Shown here piece after piece: positions 35,176 to 46,000 of a stretch of DNA of 64,000 nucleotides. The DNA comes from BD2-11 sp965221785. GTDB lineage: Bacteria > Gemmatimonadota > Gemmatimonadetes > Longimicrobiales > Gaopeijiaceae. Made by a program: the position numbers and the translations under genes. The notes below the pieces were generated by a model. It was not told the DNA's origin, ran no database searches, and saw only the letters and a program-made list of their open reading frames with translations. The stretch's first letter is position 1. Each line of letters begins with the position of its first letter. The DNA lies in the NCBI GenBank assembly GCA_965221785.1, contig CBDCSR010000002.1, forward strand, positions 248,001 through 312,000, read 5' to 3'.

Positions 35176-36945
35176 TCAGCCTCCGAAGAACTCCTTGAAC
35201 TTGTTCTTGTAGTCGTCGCTCTGCTGCACCCACATCTCGGTGATGGAGGTGATACCGTCCGGCTCCAGCACCAGCAGATAGTGCGTGAACGACGCAAAGT
35301 CGCCGACCTGTGCCGCTTCCAGGCGGTCCATCGCGTTTCCGCGGGCGTCCAGCGTAATCGTGTTGCCCCGCCCCCAACTGGTCAGGCCCGTGGGTGAAAT
35401 ATCCGCAAGGTAGCTCTGGTAGTGCAGTCCCGCAGGTGGCGCCGGCAATCGATTCAGCTCAACCAGCAGCGAGCCCTCGTAGAAGGACCCGGAGCCCGAG
35501 CCTCCACCGAAGAAGGGCACGATTTCCCCACCCGAACCCAGGTGGCCGAAGGTCATGGCCCCCTGCCGCATCAGGTTGCTGGAGGTGAGGTATTCCTGGA
35601 AGAGGAACGGCCCCCCGGTCGGAGAGCTCGCCTGTCCCGACTCTGCACTCACGGCGACGTGCGTGAAGTCGGCGAAATCCTGGTCCATCGACACTTCCAG
35701 CTTCGCGTGGTACACGTCCTCCGAGGATGACGGCGAGAAGGTGGAGCCCATCATCATCATGTCCATGGCCATCGCCGGGTAGATCGTGGCGTCTGCGGAC
35801 GAGTAGGAGCCCGAGCCCGCGTTGTACAGCCAAAGCTGGTACGAACCGCCGGAGAGAGACGAGAAGCCCGCCAGCGTGACGTCGATCTGGCCCGGCGCGG
35901 CGAAGGAGTTGGCGCCCCCGGAGAGTTCGGGCGCGTTGGGCACTACACCGGCCGGGAAGGGCGCCATGGCGTTGTTGATTGCGTTTCCGTCGGCATCGAC
36001 GTCGGGCCCCAGCTGCATGCGGACGGTCGGGGGACCCTCCGGAAGTGCGTCCTCGCCCGGCGGCCCTTCGTACAGGAGCAGGTAGTTGTACTGCCCGGGC
36101 GCGACGTTGGCGCCCACTTCGTTTGAGCCGAACGGGGCGTTGGCCGCGGTGAAGTCGGCGGCCGTGGTGGCCTCCGCACCTGCCGCAGGTACCGGCCAGA
36201 GGTCGCCGGGAGTGGCCCTGATGATGCAGTCGACAGTTCCGTTGCCGTCGGCGTCGGTCTCGATGATGCCCAGCGCCACCGGATTGACCGGCGCGCCCAC
36301 GCGGGTGATCGAGCTGTAGTCGCATGTGACGCCCGCATACACCAGTTCCCGCCCCGGGAGGAAGGACAACTCGTCGGGAGCGTCCACCGGGAGTCCCGTC
36401 AGCACCTGGTTGTGGTCCAGTTCACCGTTCACCTGAAGCGCCATGCGCGCCAGGACGACGGTATAGACCGTGGAGGGCTCAAGGCCCGTAATCTCGCCCC
36501 ACATGTCCCAATCGCCGGGCGCAAAGGCCGGGTTGCTGGAAATCGAAACCAGTTCATACATGCCGAAGTGATTGCCGAGCGCGGCAGAACTCTCCCTCAG
36601 GGCGGGGAGCCGGGGATCCTGCGAGGAGTTGCGAACCGCAGGGCCCATGTCCACGGCGGCGGAGGTGAACTGTCCGTTGTTCACGTCGCGGAAGAACCCC
36701 CCCGCTCCCGTCCCCCGGTCGAACCCGTCCGGGACCGAGAAATCGAACCCGGAGACCACCGCCTTCGAGAGCTCGACCGAACCGGAGGGGAAGACCGCAT
36801 CCCCGGGCGCGATCGCCATCTTGAGCACCGGCCGGTCCTCTGTGAGGTCGGTGACGTTGTCGGTCTCGCAGGCGCCCACGAGGAGCGCGCCGCACAGAGC
36901 GACACCCACCGCGTGCAACCGGATTCGCTTGCGTGCTGCTTTCAT
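35176..36945 (-). CDS. Surface-type lipoprotein of unknown function
   Basis: 589 residues. The lipobox LVGAC puts the lipid cysteine at residue 26. The mature protein is long, acidic and beta-rich, with calcium-loop-like runs (ETDADGNGTVDC and DVDADGNAINN), a methionine run (AMAMDMMMMGS) and glycine/serine-rich segments (FFGGGSGSGSFYEGS). No SusD-like TPR architecture is visible. The C-terminal LLVLEPDGITSITEMWVQQS may be a docking strand. It is the last gene of the five-gene operon that starts with a TonB receptor, so it is probably a surface-exposed accessory or ligand-binding protein. I do not recognise the family. Confidence 0.7.
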   Translation of the reverse strand: MKAARKRIRLHAVGVALCGALLVGACETDNVTDLTEDRPVLKMAIAPGDAVFPSGSVELSKAVVSGFDFSVPDGFDRGTGAGGFFRDVNNGQFTSAAVDMGPAVRNSSQDPRLPALRESSAALGNHFGMYELVSISSNPAFAPGDWDMWGEITGLEPSTVYTVVLARMALQVNGELDHNQVLTGLPVDAPDELSFLPGRELVYAGVTCDYSSITRVGAPVNPVALGIIETDADGNGTVDCIIRATPGDLWPVPAAGAEATTAADFTAANAPFGSNEVGANVAPGQYNYLLLYEGPPGEDALPEGPPTVRMQLGPDVDADGNAINNAMAPFPAGVVPNAPELSGGANSFAAPGQIDVTLAGFSSLSGGSYQLWLYNAGSGSYSSADATIYPAMAMDMMMMGSTFSPSSSEDVYHAKLEVSMDQDFADFTHVAVSAESGQASSPTGGPFLFQEYLTSSNLMRQGAMTFGHLGSGGEIVPFFGGGSGSGSFYEGSLLVELNRLPAPPAGLHYQSYLADISPTGLTSWGRGNTITLDARGNAMDRLEAAQVGDFASFTHYLLVLEPDGITSITEMWVQQSDDYKNKFKEFFGG

Positions 36946-36963
36946 TTGATCGCCTCCTGCCCG

Positions 36964-37671
36964 CTAGCGGTTGAGTCCGGGGACGTACGTCAACCCGATC
37001 GACAGGCGGATGTTGTGGATCATGTCCTGTTTGTCCGGGAGGTCGGTGCGTTCCGCATCCGGGAACCGGCAGGTCCCGTCGCTCTTGCAGTTGCGGAGTC
37101 GCTCCTCGACCGGGTTCAGAACATCGCGGTCGAAGTCCCGGTAGATGACGTCGCGGACGTCGACCTGGATGCCGGCGGCCTCTGTGACCGCGTAGCGCAC
37201 CCCCGCGCCCCCCAGCACCATCTGATGGGTCACGCGGCGGAAGTCGTCGTTGGCCTGCGTATCCAGGTAAAGCGTGGCTCCGCCCCCGCCGACGACGACA
37301 TATGGGTCCAGCGAGCTTCCCGGCATGACGCTGATGTGCGCGTTCAGGCCGTAGTGGAGCGCGCTCAGCGTCTGGCCTACCTCGTAGATGCGGGTGCTGT
37401 CGGCGCCGAAGTCGATGGCGGCCACGTAGAAGCTACCGTCGGTGTCGGCGCGGTGGAACTGGATCGCAGGCCCCAGCGCGATGCGCGGGGTGAGCTGATA
37501 CAACGCCTCCAGCGCGAGCATGGGGCTGTTCATGAGCGAACTCGACGGGGCGTACATCTGGGTTCCCGCGGACACCTCGACGCTCCAGGCACCCTGTTCG
37601 GACTGGGCCTGCACGGCCGTGGGCAGCGCCATCACCAGCCCGGCCAGCGCCAACCGGTTCAGTACTCTCAT
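36964..37671 (-). CDS. Small outer-membrane beta-barrel protein
   Basis: 235 residues from the ATG at 37671 (GGGAGGAAA upstream); an earlier in-frame ATG adds 23 residues but comes before the signal peptide MRVLNRLALAGLVMALP. Amphipathic strands alternate with turns (RIALGPAIQFHRA, SLDPYVVVGGGGATLYLDT, HNIRLSIGLTYVPGLNR). A Cys pair (KSDGTCRFPD and LRNCKSD) could form a disulfide. This resembles OmpA/OmpW-like eight-stranded barrels. It is 68 bp after the PorV-like gene and 18 bp before the lipoprotein gene, in the same operon. Confidence 0.72.
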   Translation of the reverse strand: MRVLNRLALAGLVMALPTAVQAQSEQGAWSVEVSAGTQMYAPSSSLMNSPMLALEALYQLTPRIALGPAIQFHRADTDGSFYVAAIDFGADSTRIYEVGQTLSALHYGLNAHISVMPGSSLDPYVVVGGGGATLYLDTQANDDFRRVTHQMVLGGAGVRYAVTEAAGIQVDVRDVIYRDFDRDVLNPVEERLRNCKSDGTCRFPDAERTDLPDKQDMIHNIRLSIGLTYVPGLNR

Positions 37672-37739
37672 CAGTCTATTTCCTCCCGTTGTGCCACGGG
37701 GTAGCACGGCCAGGTCTCCCTCTCCGAAACCGAGCCGCA

Positions 37740-38960
37740 TCAGAACTGCAGCTGGAAGCTGAAGACCTGGATGTTCTCCAGCTGCTCCATCGACGTGTAC
37801 GCGTAGTCCACGCTCAGCGTGCCCAGCTCCCCGACCGGGAGCCGCAGGCCTCCGCCCGCGGCGGCCGCGTGCATGAGCCCATGGTCGATCTGGTCTTCGT
37901 TCGCGAAGCGCTTGCCGGCCCGCACGAAGGCCAGTCCCCTGAAGCCGTACTCGAGCCCGAGCGCGGTTTCCTGGGGCGCGTCGACGGGATCGTTGATGTC
38001 GGCCATCAGGCGGAGCGACTGGTCGGCGTCCGGGGAAACGATCGCATCGGCGCCCCCGATCAGGTCCAGCATCACGCTGAAGCGGAACGACGTGGGGAGT
38101 TCGAGATGGTCGGTCGCCGCGGACAATTCCATGACCCGGATGAAGTCGTCGATCTGGTTCTCGGAGAACGACGTGTTCACCCGGCTGTTAAGCAGGTTTC
38201 CCTCGAATCGACCCGAAGTCCCGAGGTTGGTGAGCGACGCTCCGATGGTGACGCCGTAGAGCCCGGTGCGGAACACCGTGCTCATGTCGACGCCGACATA
38301 GCTCGCCGTTGCGTTGGTGATCCCTTCCTCGACCACCTTGCCCGCAAGACCCACCGTCAGGCGGTCGGTGATGGGTTGCGCGAAGTGCAACCCGATCGCC
38401 GTTCCCGTCCAGCTGAAGGACGCGGCGGTCGGATCCTGTTCGCCCCCGTAGCCGGCGTTGGGCCAGTATTCGCTCTGCCAGGGCATCTCCCCGGAGTCGA
38501 GCGTGTTGACGCTGATGCCGATGCGAGTGAACCCGAACGGCATCACCACGCCCACGAAGGTGTGCTGGATGTCGAGTTCGTCGAAGAGCCGCGCCGTCGT
38601 CATCCCGGCGGTAAAGCCATCGATGCGCGACATGGCCGCGGTGTTCCAGTAGAGCGACGTCACGTCGTCCGCCGCTGCTCCGAAGGCGCCTCCCAGCGCC
38701 TGGCCTCGCGCGCCGACGCCCAAGGCGAGAAAGGCGGCGCCCCGGGTTCCGACCCGGGTCACGATTTGTTCCGGCGTCGAGGTCAGCGTTTCCTGAGCCT
38801 CCAGCATCTCCGCCGTCGCCACGAGCGTGAGCGCTAGCAGTCCGTGGATGAATCCGCGCGAGCACAGAGAGCGGCGAGGCACCGGGCTGGCAAGGCGCCT
38901 TGAAGGCCGAATGCCGGGGGGAGTCTGTCCACGGGCTGCTGAGAGCAGTGCACGGTTCAT
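37740..38960 (-). CDS. PorV/PorQ-family outer-membrane protein
   Basis: 406 residues with an unusually long, arginine-rich leader before the signal sequence (GLLALTLVATAEMLEAQE). The next part, AAFLALGVGARGQALGGAFG then AAADDVTSLYWNTAAMSRI, is the FadL/PorV signature (GARxxxMGxAxxAxxDD, then WNPA-like). The remainder is a barrel ending in FSFQLQF, with terminal phenylalanine. In Bacteroidetes, PorV shuttles type IX secretion cargo to the surface attachment complex; homologues occur more widely. Here it follows a giant protein with a T9SS-like C-terminal domain by 25 bp, which supports a cargo-handling role. No type IX core component is in the window. Confidence 0.85.
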   Translation of the reverse strand: MNRALLSAARGQTPPGIRPSRRLASPVPRRSLCSRGFIHGLLALTLVATAEMLEAQETLTSTPEQIVTRVGTRGAAFLALGVGARGQALGGAFGAAADDVTSLYWNTAAMSRIDGFTAGMTTARLFDELDIQHTFVGVVMPFGFTRIGISVNTLDSGEMPWQSEYWPNAGYGGEQDPTAASFSWTGTAIGLHFAQPITDRLTVGLAGKVVEEGITNATASYVGVDMSTVFRTGLYGVTIGASLTNLGTSGRFEGNLLNSRVNTSFSENQIDDFIRVMELSAATDHLELPTSFRFSVMLDLIGGADAIVSPDADQSLRLMADINDPVDAPQETALGLEYGFRGLAFVRAGKRFANEDQIDHGLMHAAAAGGGLRLPVGELGTLSVDYAYTSMEQLENIQVFSFQLQF

Positions 38961-38985
38961 TGATCTATCTCCTTGGCCTCTAGGC

Positions 38986-41900
38986 TCAGCGAATGACGAC
39001 GAACTTGCCCATCTTCTTCTGGCCGCCGGATTCGAGCACGAAGATGTAGAGCCCCGCTCCGAGGTTCGTCCGCTCGCGGGTCTGCATGTCCCAGTTCAGG
39101 TCTCCCCCGCAGTCCCCGGCGCCGCAAAATGCCGTGATCCCCTGCAGATCCTCGGGACCATAGATGAGCTCCTGGATGAATCGCCCCGCCACGTCGAAAA
39201 TGCGGATGGTCCCCTCCTGCGGAAGGTTGGTGAACTTCAGAACCCGCGCGTCGGTCGCGCGCTCGAACGCGCTCCCGTACAGGTACGGGTTGGGCACCAC
39301 GTGGACGTTCTCCAGCGAAACCGCGCCGGTCGCCGCCGCCTCCGCCGCCGTGATCGCCCTCTGCACGTCCACCACCACCTCGTCGCCCGACTGAAGCGGT
39401 ACCAGCCAGGGGACCGTCAGCGTGACCTGCTCGGTCACCGGGATGTAGCCGGATTCGGTCGCCCCTCCGGTGGTCGGATCGCAGGACGGACGCGGGGCGT
39501 CGCAGCCGAGAGTCACGTCGAAGGTCACGACCGTGGCCGTCTCCGTCGCGGGCTGCCCGCCCGCGTCGAGGACGGAGTTGCCCTGGTCGTCGGTCATCTC
39601 GCGGGTAACGGTCTCGACGAAATAGATCTGGTCGCCCGGCACCCACACGCCCGCGGGAACTTCCACCCGGGCCGTGTCGACCCCCTGTCCGACGAGCACC
39701 GATTCCTGGTGGTCGACCACCGCAATCTGCACATCGCGGGCGTAGGTGTTGTTGCGCACCGAGAACGGAAGCGAGTACGACTCCAGGCTTTCGACGTCCG
39801 GATTGACCTGTTGAACGGCTGCCAGGATATCCTCGCCCGTGCTCGAGGTAGAGGCCGCCGGCCGCCCGGACAGAGACGCGGCCACGGTGGCTTCGATCGC
39901 GGGATCCGGAAGCTGGAAGGGCGCGCCATCGCCCCACGCGTCCGCGTTCCAGACGATCGCGTACTCTCCGTACTCGTCACCGCCCGCATATCCTGAGGGA
40001 CCCGTCAGCCACCACACGGTCGGCTGCACGCGCGCCGCGACGGTGTCGGCCGACGCGGTGGTGAAGACCCTGGACGGCGGGTCCAGCGTACCTCCCTCCT
40101 CGGCGTTGACCGACACCGTGAAGAAGGGAAAGTCCTCCCGGCTGAAGAAGGTCCCCGGAGTCGCTTCGGCACCCGCCAGGGTCGTCGAGGCGAGAAGGGG
40201 CGTGGCCCCGGCGGCGACCACCATGCCGAAGCCTCCCTCGAAGACCGTGGTGCGCTGCATCGAGCTCTGCATCGCGCTGTCGACCGGCAACTCCTCCAGC
40301 CCGGAGAGGGTCACGCTACCGGACCGGTTGAAGTCCACGCTGGCGATCACGACCTCCACAGGCTCCCCTTCCATGCCGGTGATGGTGCGCACCGTCTGCG
40401 CGGCCACGGTGGTCTGGGTGGAGGTGGGCGAACCGGTGTCGTCCAGGTTATCCACCTGGTTGACCACCATCTTGTCGCCGAAGACGACCCGGTACTGCCC
40501 GGAGACCGGGGAGGTCCCAACCACGGAGAATGAGACTGGAACGGTGGAGTTCCCGCTGCGGGAAACCTCGTTCAGTTCCGCCCGGCTGGCGCCCGCCGCG
40601 AGGTTGAGGGGCGCGTACACCACCGCCACGTTGGGGTTGGTGCCCGAAGCGGACACTGCCCCGATCAACTCGGGCGCGAACACTACCTCCTCGGCCAGCA
40701 GCGAGTCGACGTGCGTGCCGCGCACCACGTTGAATGTGGCTCCACGCGTCTCCGTGACGATGGAGTAGGTGTAGGTCACGCCGGGGATCAGCGCGAAGTC
40801 GTTGAAGATGTTGGGCAGGGTGCCGTCGTCCTCGGCTTCGAAGGTGACGTATGGCTGCCACCCGAAGTTGGTCCACTTGGAAGTCTCGTCGAAGACCGGG
40901 TCGCCATCGCAGTCCCCGTCCTGCGTCCAGGTGGAACCCCCGTCGCAGGACTTGAAGATGTGGATGGCGGCCACGTTGTTGGTGGAGCGCGCCGCGACCG
41001 AATCCGCCAGCCAGTAGTTGCGCGCGATGTCGGCGGTGACGTCCAGATTGGCGAGGTAGGGATCGACCCATTCCTCCGGCGCATCGTCGAAGAAGAGAGA
41101 GATCCGGTTCCCTTCAACCTCACCCGTGGACGCCGCCTGGCCCGCGACGACATCCACCGCGGATATCACCGGCGGCGGCGCCGTCTCCGGTCCGAGGTAC
41201 ATCTGCTGATAGAAGCCGATGGCGTTGTCCAGGGCGGATTCCATGGACGTGGAGTCCGCGGCGCCCACCAGCGCCACCACGAAGGGGACGGTGTCGCCGG
41301 GGGCCATGTGCACCGGACCCACCGCGATATCCGAGATGTTGCCGTAGCTGTTCGTATAGCCCGATGGAAGCGTGTCCGCCCACAGGGCCACGCACCCGCG
41401 GCTGCCACAGGCGTCGGCGTAGATGGTGTCCGGCTGCCCGTCGTGGTTCCAGTCCCAGGTGGGCGCCCCGGCATCACCCTCGCCGGGTACGTACTTGTTG
41501 TACACGCCCGTGCGTTCCGGCCATGCTTCGGGGCGGAAGGTGCGGTGGTAGGCACCGTCGGACAGATCCCCCGGCGTTTCCCCATCGAGCGTGTATTCAC
41601 CGATTGAGGCGAAATGCCCGAAGTGGGCGCGCAGACTCCGGCCCCAGGTGCGGGGAATGCAGCCTCCGAACCCGCACTGGCGCTGGTGCTGGAACATGAT
41701 TGTATCGCCCGCGCGAGGATGCGACGGATTGTAGAAGTCGCTCGACGGGTCGCTGAACAGCTTGTAGCGGGCGTCGCCGATCGGGGTCTTGAGGAACACG
41801 ATGCCGGCACCCGCCGCGCCCAGATTCCAGTCGAAACCCCCGCAACCCGAGCCCGGTGGGTTGATCGCGTCCTCGCATCCGCTGCCGGTTTCCTTCCAGA

Positions 41901-43014
41901 GCATCGCGCTGCGCACGGGGTCGAAGTAGTGTGCGTCGCCCTGTCCCTGCAGCAGCGGATCGACGTTGATGCCGATGTAGACGGAGTCGTAGGTCATTCC
42001 CACGCCGTACACTTTCTCCGACTCATTGACGATGATGGACTGGAAGTAGACCACATTCCCCACCGTCGGCAGCCCGAAATAGAACGCGTCGTAGAACTGG
42101 GTCAGCCCGAGTGGCCAGCCGCCGTAGTTCGGCGCTCCCGCGCCCCCTGGAACGACCGTGCCGTAGCGCTCGAGCGCGTTGCGATAGTGGTCGCTCAACT
42201 CTCCGTAAGTCTGCCAGTCACCGAGGAATTTTTCGGTGCTCTGCATTTCCTCGGGCACACGCCAGAATGCGAACGGATCGTAGTCGTTGGGGCTCATCGT
42301 GTCGTACATCGCTCCGAATTCCGGCGCGGACGCCTGGAGCTGCAGGAACGATTCGGCGGGAATCGGGTGGCTCCCCTTCCAGCCGGCGGCGGGATGTGTG
42401 ACCTCGCAGTCGGACGTAGGGGTAAGCTGGAACCCCGGATTCATGTCGCCATCGCGAATGGCGGAGTGATTCGTGCAGGTGGCGTCCTCGGTGGTCTTGG
42501 CCGCCAGATTCAGCAGATCGACCGGGCTTCGGTCCGAGGCCCACAGCTTGTCGCCCCCGCCACTTACGAAGCCTCCGATGATCAGAGTGGTCATGTTGAC
42601 GGTGAAGCCGCCGCCGGTGAGACCACTGGTGGCGGGATCAATCACTTCGGGCAGGTCGCTCGCGGGCGCGCCCCACTTCATCCCCATGTCGAAGATGGCG
42701 AAGTCATAGCCGCCCGTTATCGTGCGGAGCCGCCAGTTGCTGCAACCGAAGTTGTTGCGGTTCAGGAACCCGACGATGTTCTGGAAGCACCAGCCGTTGG
42801 ATCCGTTGGAACGAACACCGGCCGCGCCCTCGTCGCCGAAGGCCCGCAACTGGAAGAGGTTCGGCCGAGTCGGAACCACGAGGTCGCGCCCCACGCCTCC
42901 CGCTTCAATGACCGTCACCCCTTCCTGCGCCCGCGCCTCGCCGGGCGTACCCAGCGGTATCACGACCAGGCCCGCGATGAGGAGGCCTCCCCTACGCGTA
43001 AGAAGTTTCTTCAT
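38986..43014 (-). CDS. Giant secreted cysteine-rich protein with FlgD/T9SS-like C-terminal domain
   Basis: 1342 residues. A Sec signal peptide (MKKLLTRRGGLLIAGLVVIP) starts it. The N-terminal two thirds contains many paired cysteines (CGFGGC, CGSRGC, SGCGGF, DGDCDGD), probably disulfides, and calcium-loop-like DWNHDGQPD. The second part has Ig/fibronectin-type beta repeats. The last 100 residues begin VHVVPNPYLYGSAFE and continue LKFTNLPQEGTIRIFDVAGR and LGAGLYIFVLESGGQKKMGK, ending FVVIR: the FlgD-Ig / T9SS sorting-domain pattern of FCB bacteria. It should be exported and probably attached to or released from the surface. It lies between the TonB receptor (57 bp) and PorV (25 bp). Confidence 0.75.
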   Translation of the reverse strand: MKKLLTRRGGLLIAGLVVIPLGTPGEARAQEGVTVIEAGGVGRDLVVPTRPNLFQLRAFGDEGAAGVRSNGSNGWCFQNIVGFLNRNNFGCSNWRLRTITGGYDFAIFDMGMKWGAPASDLPEVIDPATSGLTGGGFTVNMTTLIIGGFVSGGGDKLWASDRSPVDLLNLAAKTTEDATCTNHSAIRDGDMNPGFQLTPTSDCEVTHPAAGWKGSHPIPAESFLQLQASAPEFGAMYDTMSPNDYDPFAFWRVPEEMQSTEKFLGDWQTYGELSDHYRNALERYGTVVPGGAGAPNYGGWPLGLTQFYDAFYFGLPTVGNVVYFQSIIVNESEKVYGVGMTYDSVYIGINVDPLLQGQGDAHYFDPVRSAMLWKETGSGCEDAINPPGSGCGGFDWNLGAAGAGIVFLKTPIGDARYKLFSDPSSDFYNPSHPRAGDTIMFQHQRQCGFGGCIPRTWGRSLRAHFGHFASIGEYTLDGETPGDLSDGAYHRTFRPEAWPERTGVYNKYVPGEGDAGAPTWDWNHDGQPDTIYADACGSRGCVALWADTLPSGYTNSYGNISDIAVGPVHMAPGDTVPFVVALVGAADSTSMESALDNAIGFYQQMYLGPETAPPPVISAVDVVAGQAASTGEVEGNRISLFFDDAPEEWVDPYLANLDVTADIARNYWLADSVAARSTNNVAAIHIFKSCDGGSTWTQDGDCDGDPVFDETSKWTNFGWQPYVTFEAEDDGTLPNIFNDFALIPGVTYTYSIVTETRGATFNVVRGTHVDSLLAEEVVFAPELIGAVSASGTNPNVAVVYAPLNLAAGASRAELNEVSRSGNSTVPVSFSVVGTSPVSGQYRVVFGDKMVVNQVDNLDDTGSPTSTQTTVAAQTVRTITGMEGEPVEVVIASVDFNRSGSVTLSGLEELPVDSAMQSSMQRTTVFEGGFGMVVAAGATPLLASTTLAGAEATPGTFFSREDFPFFTVSVNAEEGGTLDPPSRVFTTASADTVAARVQPTVWWLTGPSGYAGGDEYGEYAIVWNADAWGDGAPFQLPDPAIEATVAASLSGRPAASTSSTGEDILAAVQQVNPDVESLESYSLPFSVRNNTYARDVQIAVVDHQESVLVGQGVDTARVEVPAGVWVPGDQIYFVETVTREMTDDQGNSVLDAGGQPATETATVVTFDVTLGCDAPRPSCDPTTGGATESGYIPVTEQVTLTVPWLVPLQSGDEVVVDVQRAITAAEAAATGAVSLENVHVVPNPYLYGSAFERATDARVLKFTNLPQEGTIRIFDVAGRFIQELIYGPEDLQGITAFCGAGDCGGDLNWDMQTRERTNLGAGLYIFVLESGGQKKMGKFVVIR

Positions 43015-43071
43015 GAGAACTCCGATTGGACAAGTTTGGCGTCTCTTTGCATTGCAGCGGCCACGGGATCC

Positions 43072-46000
43072 CTAGAAGGTGACCCGCAAGCCGGCCGTAA
43101 TCGTCCTCCGCGGCCCCAGGAACTGCGGGCGGTCGAAGAAGGTGGAATCCGTGTTGGTCCCCACCGTGTTCCCCGCGCGCCGGCGGCTCTGGTCCTCGGC
43201 GCCGTCGGTGCACTTACCGGTCGACTCGTACACCTGAATGCAGTTCGCGCGGTCGGTGACGTTGTTGACGTTCACGAAGAAGCCGTAGCGGACGTTGTTG
43301 ATGGTCCAGTCCTTGCGCGCCTGCAGGTTGAAGGTCATGAGCATGGGCGCGCGCCCGCTGTAGCGTTCGAACTGGTTGAGTTCGCCGAAGCCCGCGAAGG
43401 AAAGCGTTGGCGTGTAGGGCAACCCGCTCGCCGCGGAGAAGATCACGGAGAGGTTGGTGTTGGCGAGCAGGTCGCCGAACGGAATGTCGGGCACGTCGTC
43501 GCGTACCGCGAGCCGGAAGACGCCGGTCAACTTGTGGGGCTGGTCGATCTCGCAGGGAATTTCGTCTCTGATGAAGGGGTCCCCCTCCTCCGTCTGGACC
43601 TCGAATTCCCGCTCCGGGTCCGCGGCGTTGGTGCGGCATGCCGACAGACCGTAGTTCACATCGAAGCCCCAGTAGTTCTCCACACGGCGGCGCAGCGCGA
43701 CCTCGATGCCCCGGGTGGTCGCAAAGTCCTGGTTGGTCAGGATGGCGTAGTCGAGCGCCGAGAAGCCGTAGGTGGCGCCCGGATCGATCACCAGGTACGG
43801 CTGTTGGCCCACCCGGGCCACGCCGGTCAGGCCGCTCTGGTCCTTCGAGAAGATGACTGCGGAGAGCGCGTACTGGCCGTCGATCTCCTGCGAGTATCCG
43901 ATCTCGTAGGTCGTCGCCTGTTCGGTGACGAGGTGCGGGTTGCCCAGGAAGGGGGTGGTACCCGCGGAAGCGTTAACGAAGATCGCGGGTCCGTCCTTGG
44001 TTCCCTCGCGGGGCGTGCCGATGCCGGAGTTGCGGTAGTTGTTAATGAGAATCGGGTTCTGCGACAGGCGCTGGAAGTTCAGGAACAGGCTCGAGCTCTC
44101 GGTGACCGGGAAGCTCACGCCGATGCGGGGAGAGAACTGCGAGCGGGTGTCGGCCTCCGAGAAGTCGTCGGAGGAAGCGATGCGCGTCGCCTCGTCACGG
44201 ACCTCGAAGGTGCAGCCGGCCAGCGTCCAGCTCGGGTCGGCCGAAACGGTGGATATGCTGAACGTTTCGGTTGCCGGGTCGTATTCGCGAACCGTGACAT
44301 TCTGCCATTGCGACGGGTTGCTGCACACGTCGAGCGCGGTGGTGCCGTTGGTCGGGTCGACAGGGTTGGCGAAGAAGAGCCCCGTCGCCCTGCCGTAGTC
44401 AAAGCGCGCGCCCAGCTTGAGGGTCAGAAAGTCGTATTCGATCTGATCCTGGATGTAGACGGCGCCGTCCCAGGGCTGGGCGTCGAAGAGCTGGTGCAGT
44501 TTGACCACGTCGTTCACGCCGACGTTCTGCCACTCATCGTAGGTCAGGTCGTGGCCCTGGTAGAACACACCCCCGGAGATGTTGTGGTTGTCGGAGACCT
44601 GCGACTGGAAGTCGAAGCGCCCGGTCGTCGTCAGAACGTTCTCCCCGCCCCAGAAATAATCGGTTCCGGCGGTCGGGGTGTTGGTGTACACCGCGGGACC
44701 CGGGGCAACGAACCCGCCGCTGAAGTTGGGATCCTCGTAGTGGTTCTCAAGGCAGACCCCGCTCACGACGTTGCAGGTCGTGCGGCTCTGGTCGAAGCGA
44801 CCAACCGTGATCTTGTAGGCGGATCGTCCGAAGGTGTGGTCCCAGCGCGCGATCAACAGGTTTCGGTCCAGGCGGAACGAGTTCTGCGCCAAGTTCTGGT
44901 AATTCAGCGTCCCTGGCCGCGCGAGGTAGTACGCGCTGTCGGTCGCAGTGGTCATGTATTCGAGCGGGTTGACGGCGAGGCTCCAGTCGAAGTCGAAGGG
45001 TTTGTACTCGCGCTCGTACCCTGCCCAGGAGACGTTGAGCTTGGCCGCCGGGGTTGCGTAGTAGGTGAGCTTCGCGTAGCCGTCCCGGACTTCGTCGAAT
45101 CCGGACGACCGCCAGCCGGGGATGACGTCCATGACGTCGGGCCTGTTGAAGTTGGCCGACGGGTTCGACGGGTCGAACACATCGTCGTCGAACTCGTACG
45201 CTCGGGCCGCCCCGTACCTCTGGCGGCCGGCGATGAGGAAGCGGAGATTGTCGCCGGTCATGGGGATGGGCCCTGAAATGACGCCCTCGAACATGTCGAA
45301 CCCGCGGGTCTGGTCGTACTGGTTGCCCAGCCATCCGCCGACCTGCGAGGACCGGAACTCGAGTTCGCCCTGCAGTTCGTCGCTCCCCTCCGGCGTCGCG
45401 TAATTGACGACACCCGACAGAGCGTTTCCGTACTGCACGTCCAACTGCCCGGTGAAGATCGCCACCTGCTCGATGGCCTTGTTGGTGATGTCGAAGGCCG
45501 GTCCGCCGAGGGCGAAGTTGTTGATCGGGATGCCGTCGATCATGACCGTGGTCTCGGCCCCGCGCCCGCCGCGGATGCGCAGGGCCGTGACCCCCTGCCT
45601 CTGCTGCGCGAAGGAAACCACCGTGGTGTTGTCTTCCGGAACCTGCAGGAAGCCCTGCTCAAGCTCGAGCACGCCCATGATGTCGGTGACGGGGAGCGCG
45701 TCGATCTCGTCCCTGGAGATCATCTCGAGAGAACCGGTCTGGCCCTCCACCACCAGCGGGGTGCGGCTCGTCGACACCACGACTTCACCCAGTGCAATGG
45801 CCTCGGTGGCCAACTGGAAGTTCTGCTGCACCGTGACATCGATGGAGACGGCGACGTTCTCCCGCCGCTCGCTGGCGTAGCCGATGAGCTCCGCGACCAG
45901 CGTGTAGGTGCCCGGGGAAACATTGATGATGAAAAAGCGGCCATTGTCCTGAGTCAGCGACCCGCGCCCGGTCCCGTCGATGAAGACCGAAACGTTTGCG

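Noticed and set aside
41614..45276. A 1220-codon open frame on the plus strand
   Set aside because: It lies antisense to the TonB receptor and giant secreted protein genes, which have signal peptides, domains and Shine-Dalgarno sites. Long antisense frames are common in GC-rich DNA and this one shows no recognisable motif.
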